This document shows positions 62,872 to 64,000 of a DNA stretch of 64,000 nt, one piece after another. The stretch spans positions 1 to 64,000 of the forward strand of contig JAJYLY010000003.1 in assembly GCA_021787435.1 (NCBI GenBank), in the 5' to 3' direction. Position 1 is the first letter of the stretch. Every line of letters begins with the position of its first letter. The notes below the pieces were generated by a model that was given only the letters and a program-made list of their open reading frames with translations, ran no database searches and had not been told where the DNA came from. This stretch comes from Pseudomonadota bacterium (lineage in GTDB: Bacteria; Pseudomonadota; Gammaproteobacteria; Burkholderiales; Gallionellaceae). Made by a program: the position numbers and the translations under genes.

Positions 62872-63402
62872 ATGAGCAAACGTCATCTACTCGCGCTTTA
62901 TGGCGACTTCGACCAGGCGGAAGCGGTCGTCAGGGAGTTGCGCAACACAAAGATCAATGGCTTTGATGTCAACGACGACATGATCGTCAAATCGCCGATC
63001 GAGCATCCTGAAGTTGAGAGATTTCTGGGCGACAAACCTGTTTATGTACAGTGGTTCACGCTGGTGGGCGCGGTGCTTGGCGGTTCGCTTGGGTTTCTCG
63101 GGATATCGAGTGCACAAGCCAATTTCTTCATGCAGATGAAGGGTGGCAAGCCCATCGTACCTCTGCCTCCCAATTTTGTATTGACCTATGAACTGTTTAT
63201 TTTGGGTGGCGTGTACATCACCGTGCTGGGTTTTTTGATCTGCGCGGCATTGCCTGCGAAACGATCTCCCTTATACAACGCCAAGGTATCGGTGGACAAC
63301 ATCGGCATCCTGGTCAAGGCGGAAGAGGCGGCAATTGGCGTATTGAAGACGATCTTTACCAAGCACAAGGCATTAGAAATTCAGGAAGAGGCGGGGAAAT
63401 GA
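62872..63402 (+). CDS. actD: ACIII subunit ActD (DUF3341)
   Basis: The 176-residue protein has a soluble N-terminal ferredoxin-like part (LLALYGDFDQAEAVVREL) and two membrane helices (about 65-83 and 105-126), as in DUF3341/ActD. Its role in ACIII is structural. It overlaps actE by four bases (ATGA). Confidence 0.94.
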   Translation: MSKRHLLALYGDFDQAEAVVRELRNTKINGFDVNDDMIVKSPIEHPEVERFLGDKPVYVQWFTLVGAVLGGSLGFLGISSAQANFFMQMKGGKPIVPLPPNFVLTYELFILGGVYITVLGFLICAALPAKRSPLYNAKVSVDNIGILVKAEEAAIGVLKTIFTKHKALEIQEEAGK

Positions 63403-63953
63403 AAAAGTTATCCTTGGCGGTTTTGTTATTGTTGTCTCCCTGTTTTGCGCAGGCATGGCCGTGGTCGAGAGACATGGCGAACCAGATCAGTATAAAGCCT
63501 CAGGAAAGTCCTGATCCTGCCAATCCTGGCATGTATCCCTTTCCTTCGCGCTCTGTGCCTGTGCCGGGCACAACGGTATTTGTCGAGGACCTGGACGCGG
63601 CGAAGAAGATGGCTAACCCCGTGGTTGCGGATGCCAAGTCGATCCAAAAGGGCAAGCATCTGTTCGAGATTTACTGCACGCCTTGTCATGGATTCAAGGG
63701 GTATGGCGACGGACTGGTCGGGAAAAAACTGATCATGCAGCCTTTCAATCTCTCCTATACCAACACCATGCACAGCTGGCAATCACCGGACTACCCCGAC
63801 GGATATATCTTCGGCTATATGACGCTGGGTGGGGCAGTGATGCCGAGTTATGCCAATGATCTTTCTCCGACCGAGCGCTGGAATGTGGTGAACTACGTGC
63901 GCAAGGTTCTGCAAAAGGCGCCCGCAGGTTATGTGGCGCCGCAGTCGAATTAG
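63399..63953 (+). CDS. actE: ACIII monoheme cytochrome subunit ActE
   Basis: The 184-residue protein has a signal peptide (LAVLLLLSPCFAQA) and one haem site CTPCH (Cys93, Cys96, His97), with a C-terminal MTLGGAVMPSYANDLSPTERWNVVNYVR that supplies the distal methionine. It delivers electrons to the periplasmic acceptor. ActE is a lipoprotein in some ACIII complexes; a cysteine at residue 15 is within the signal but without a clear lipobox. actF follows by 12 bases. Confidence 0.94.
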   Translation: MKKLSLAVLLLLSPCFAQAWPWSRDMANQISIKPQESPDPANPGMYPFPSRSVPVPGTTVFVEDLDAAKKMANPVVADAKSIQKGKHLFEIYCTPCHGFKGYGDGLVGKKLIMQPFNLSYTNTMHSWQSPDYPDGYIFGYMTLGGAVMPSYANDLSPTERWNVVNYVRKVLQKAPAGYVAPQSN

Positions 63954-63965
63954 GGAGCATATAAA

Positions 63966-64000
63966 ATGTTGACATACAGTAATTGGTCTGTTCTGACGGT
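63966..64000 (+). CDS. actF: ACIII subunit ActF, first codons (partial)
   Basis: An ATG at 63966 behind GGGAGCATATAAA starts a frame (MLTYSNWSVLT) that runs off the right edge. In ACIII operons actE is followed by actF, a membrane subunit with about ten helices, so this is the probable identity. Only eleven codons are visible, and the call depends on gene order. Confidence 0.65.
   Translation, partial: MLTYSNWSVLT

Overview
The window reads as a chromosomal segment of a betaproteobacterium, most likely a neutrophilic Fe(II)- and sulfur-oxidising member of the Gallionellaceae (Sideroxydans/Gallionella type). This is inferred from gene content: a Cyc2-type fused cytochrome-porin, an alternative complex III (ACIII) operon whose ActB is split in two, several small periplasmic c-type cytochromes, and a sulfide-oxidation cluster beside cytochrome bd genes, all among betaproteobacterial housekeeping genes. 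No rRNA, tRNA, CRISPR array, integrase or intact insertion sequence was seen.

Layout. 1-8.7 kb: the end of a cytochrome bd operon (cydB end, cydX, ybgE), a persulfide dioxygenase, a sulfide:quinone oxidoreductase with a 50-residue companion, and a TolC/adaptor/RND export system. A decayed antiporter fragment follows. 8.9-10.7 kb: an anchored hypothetical protein and two duplicated monoheme cytochromes. 10.7-26.8 kb: mostly housekeeping genes (sulP, metG, dcd, an amino-acid decarboxylase with a small upstream ORF, a cold-shock gene with a terminator-like leader hairpin, folA-thyA, an M17 peptidase, lpdA, proA, trpC). 27.2-30.1 kb: a porin, an orphan VapC-like toxin and a ParC-like/RelE toxin-antitoxin pair. 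30.2-42.5 kb: a two-component system, two closely related RND permeases separated by a small gene, an adaptor, a NodT-type outer-membrane factor and a cytochrome. 42.6-45.8 kb: a frameshifted DUF4160 gene with DUF2442, coq7, a frameshifted four-helix-bundle gene inside inverted repeats, and the Cyc2-like gene. 45.8-46.7 kb carries no convincing gene. 46.7-54.8 kb: hisC-B-H-A-F-I-E, hinT, tatA-tatB-tatC and an MscS channel. 54.8-57.3 kb: a DegS-like protease, a NIF3-family gene and a hypothetical gene. 57.4-64 kb: the ACIII operon actA-B1-B2-C-D-E, with the first codons of actF at the right edge.

How the genes fit together. Cyc2 would take electrons from Fe(II) at the cell surface. The small cytochromes could carry them through the periplasm, and ACIII would link the quinone pool to periplasmic carriers in either direction. 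Sulfide would enter through the quinone reductase, and the resulting persulfide would be oxidised by the dioxygenase. Cytochrome bd, known to be sulfide-tolerant, could serve as terminal oxidase there. Tat genes lie in the same window as the Tat-signal ActB1.

The most unusual signals are: two near-twin RND permeases that differ at the proton-relay aspartate pair (DD versus DE); a third RND pump with a single-Asp relay beside sulfide genes; a cold-shock gene with a terminator-like hairpin directly before its ribosome binding site; a four-helix-bundle cassette broken by a GGCA duplication; a dispersed family of paired-arm intergenic repeats that also separates tatA from tatB; and several unannotated-type small ORFs.
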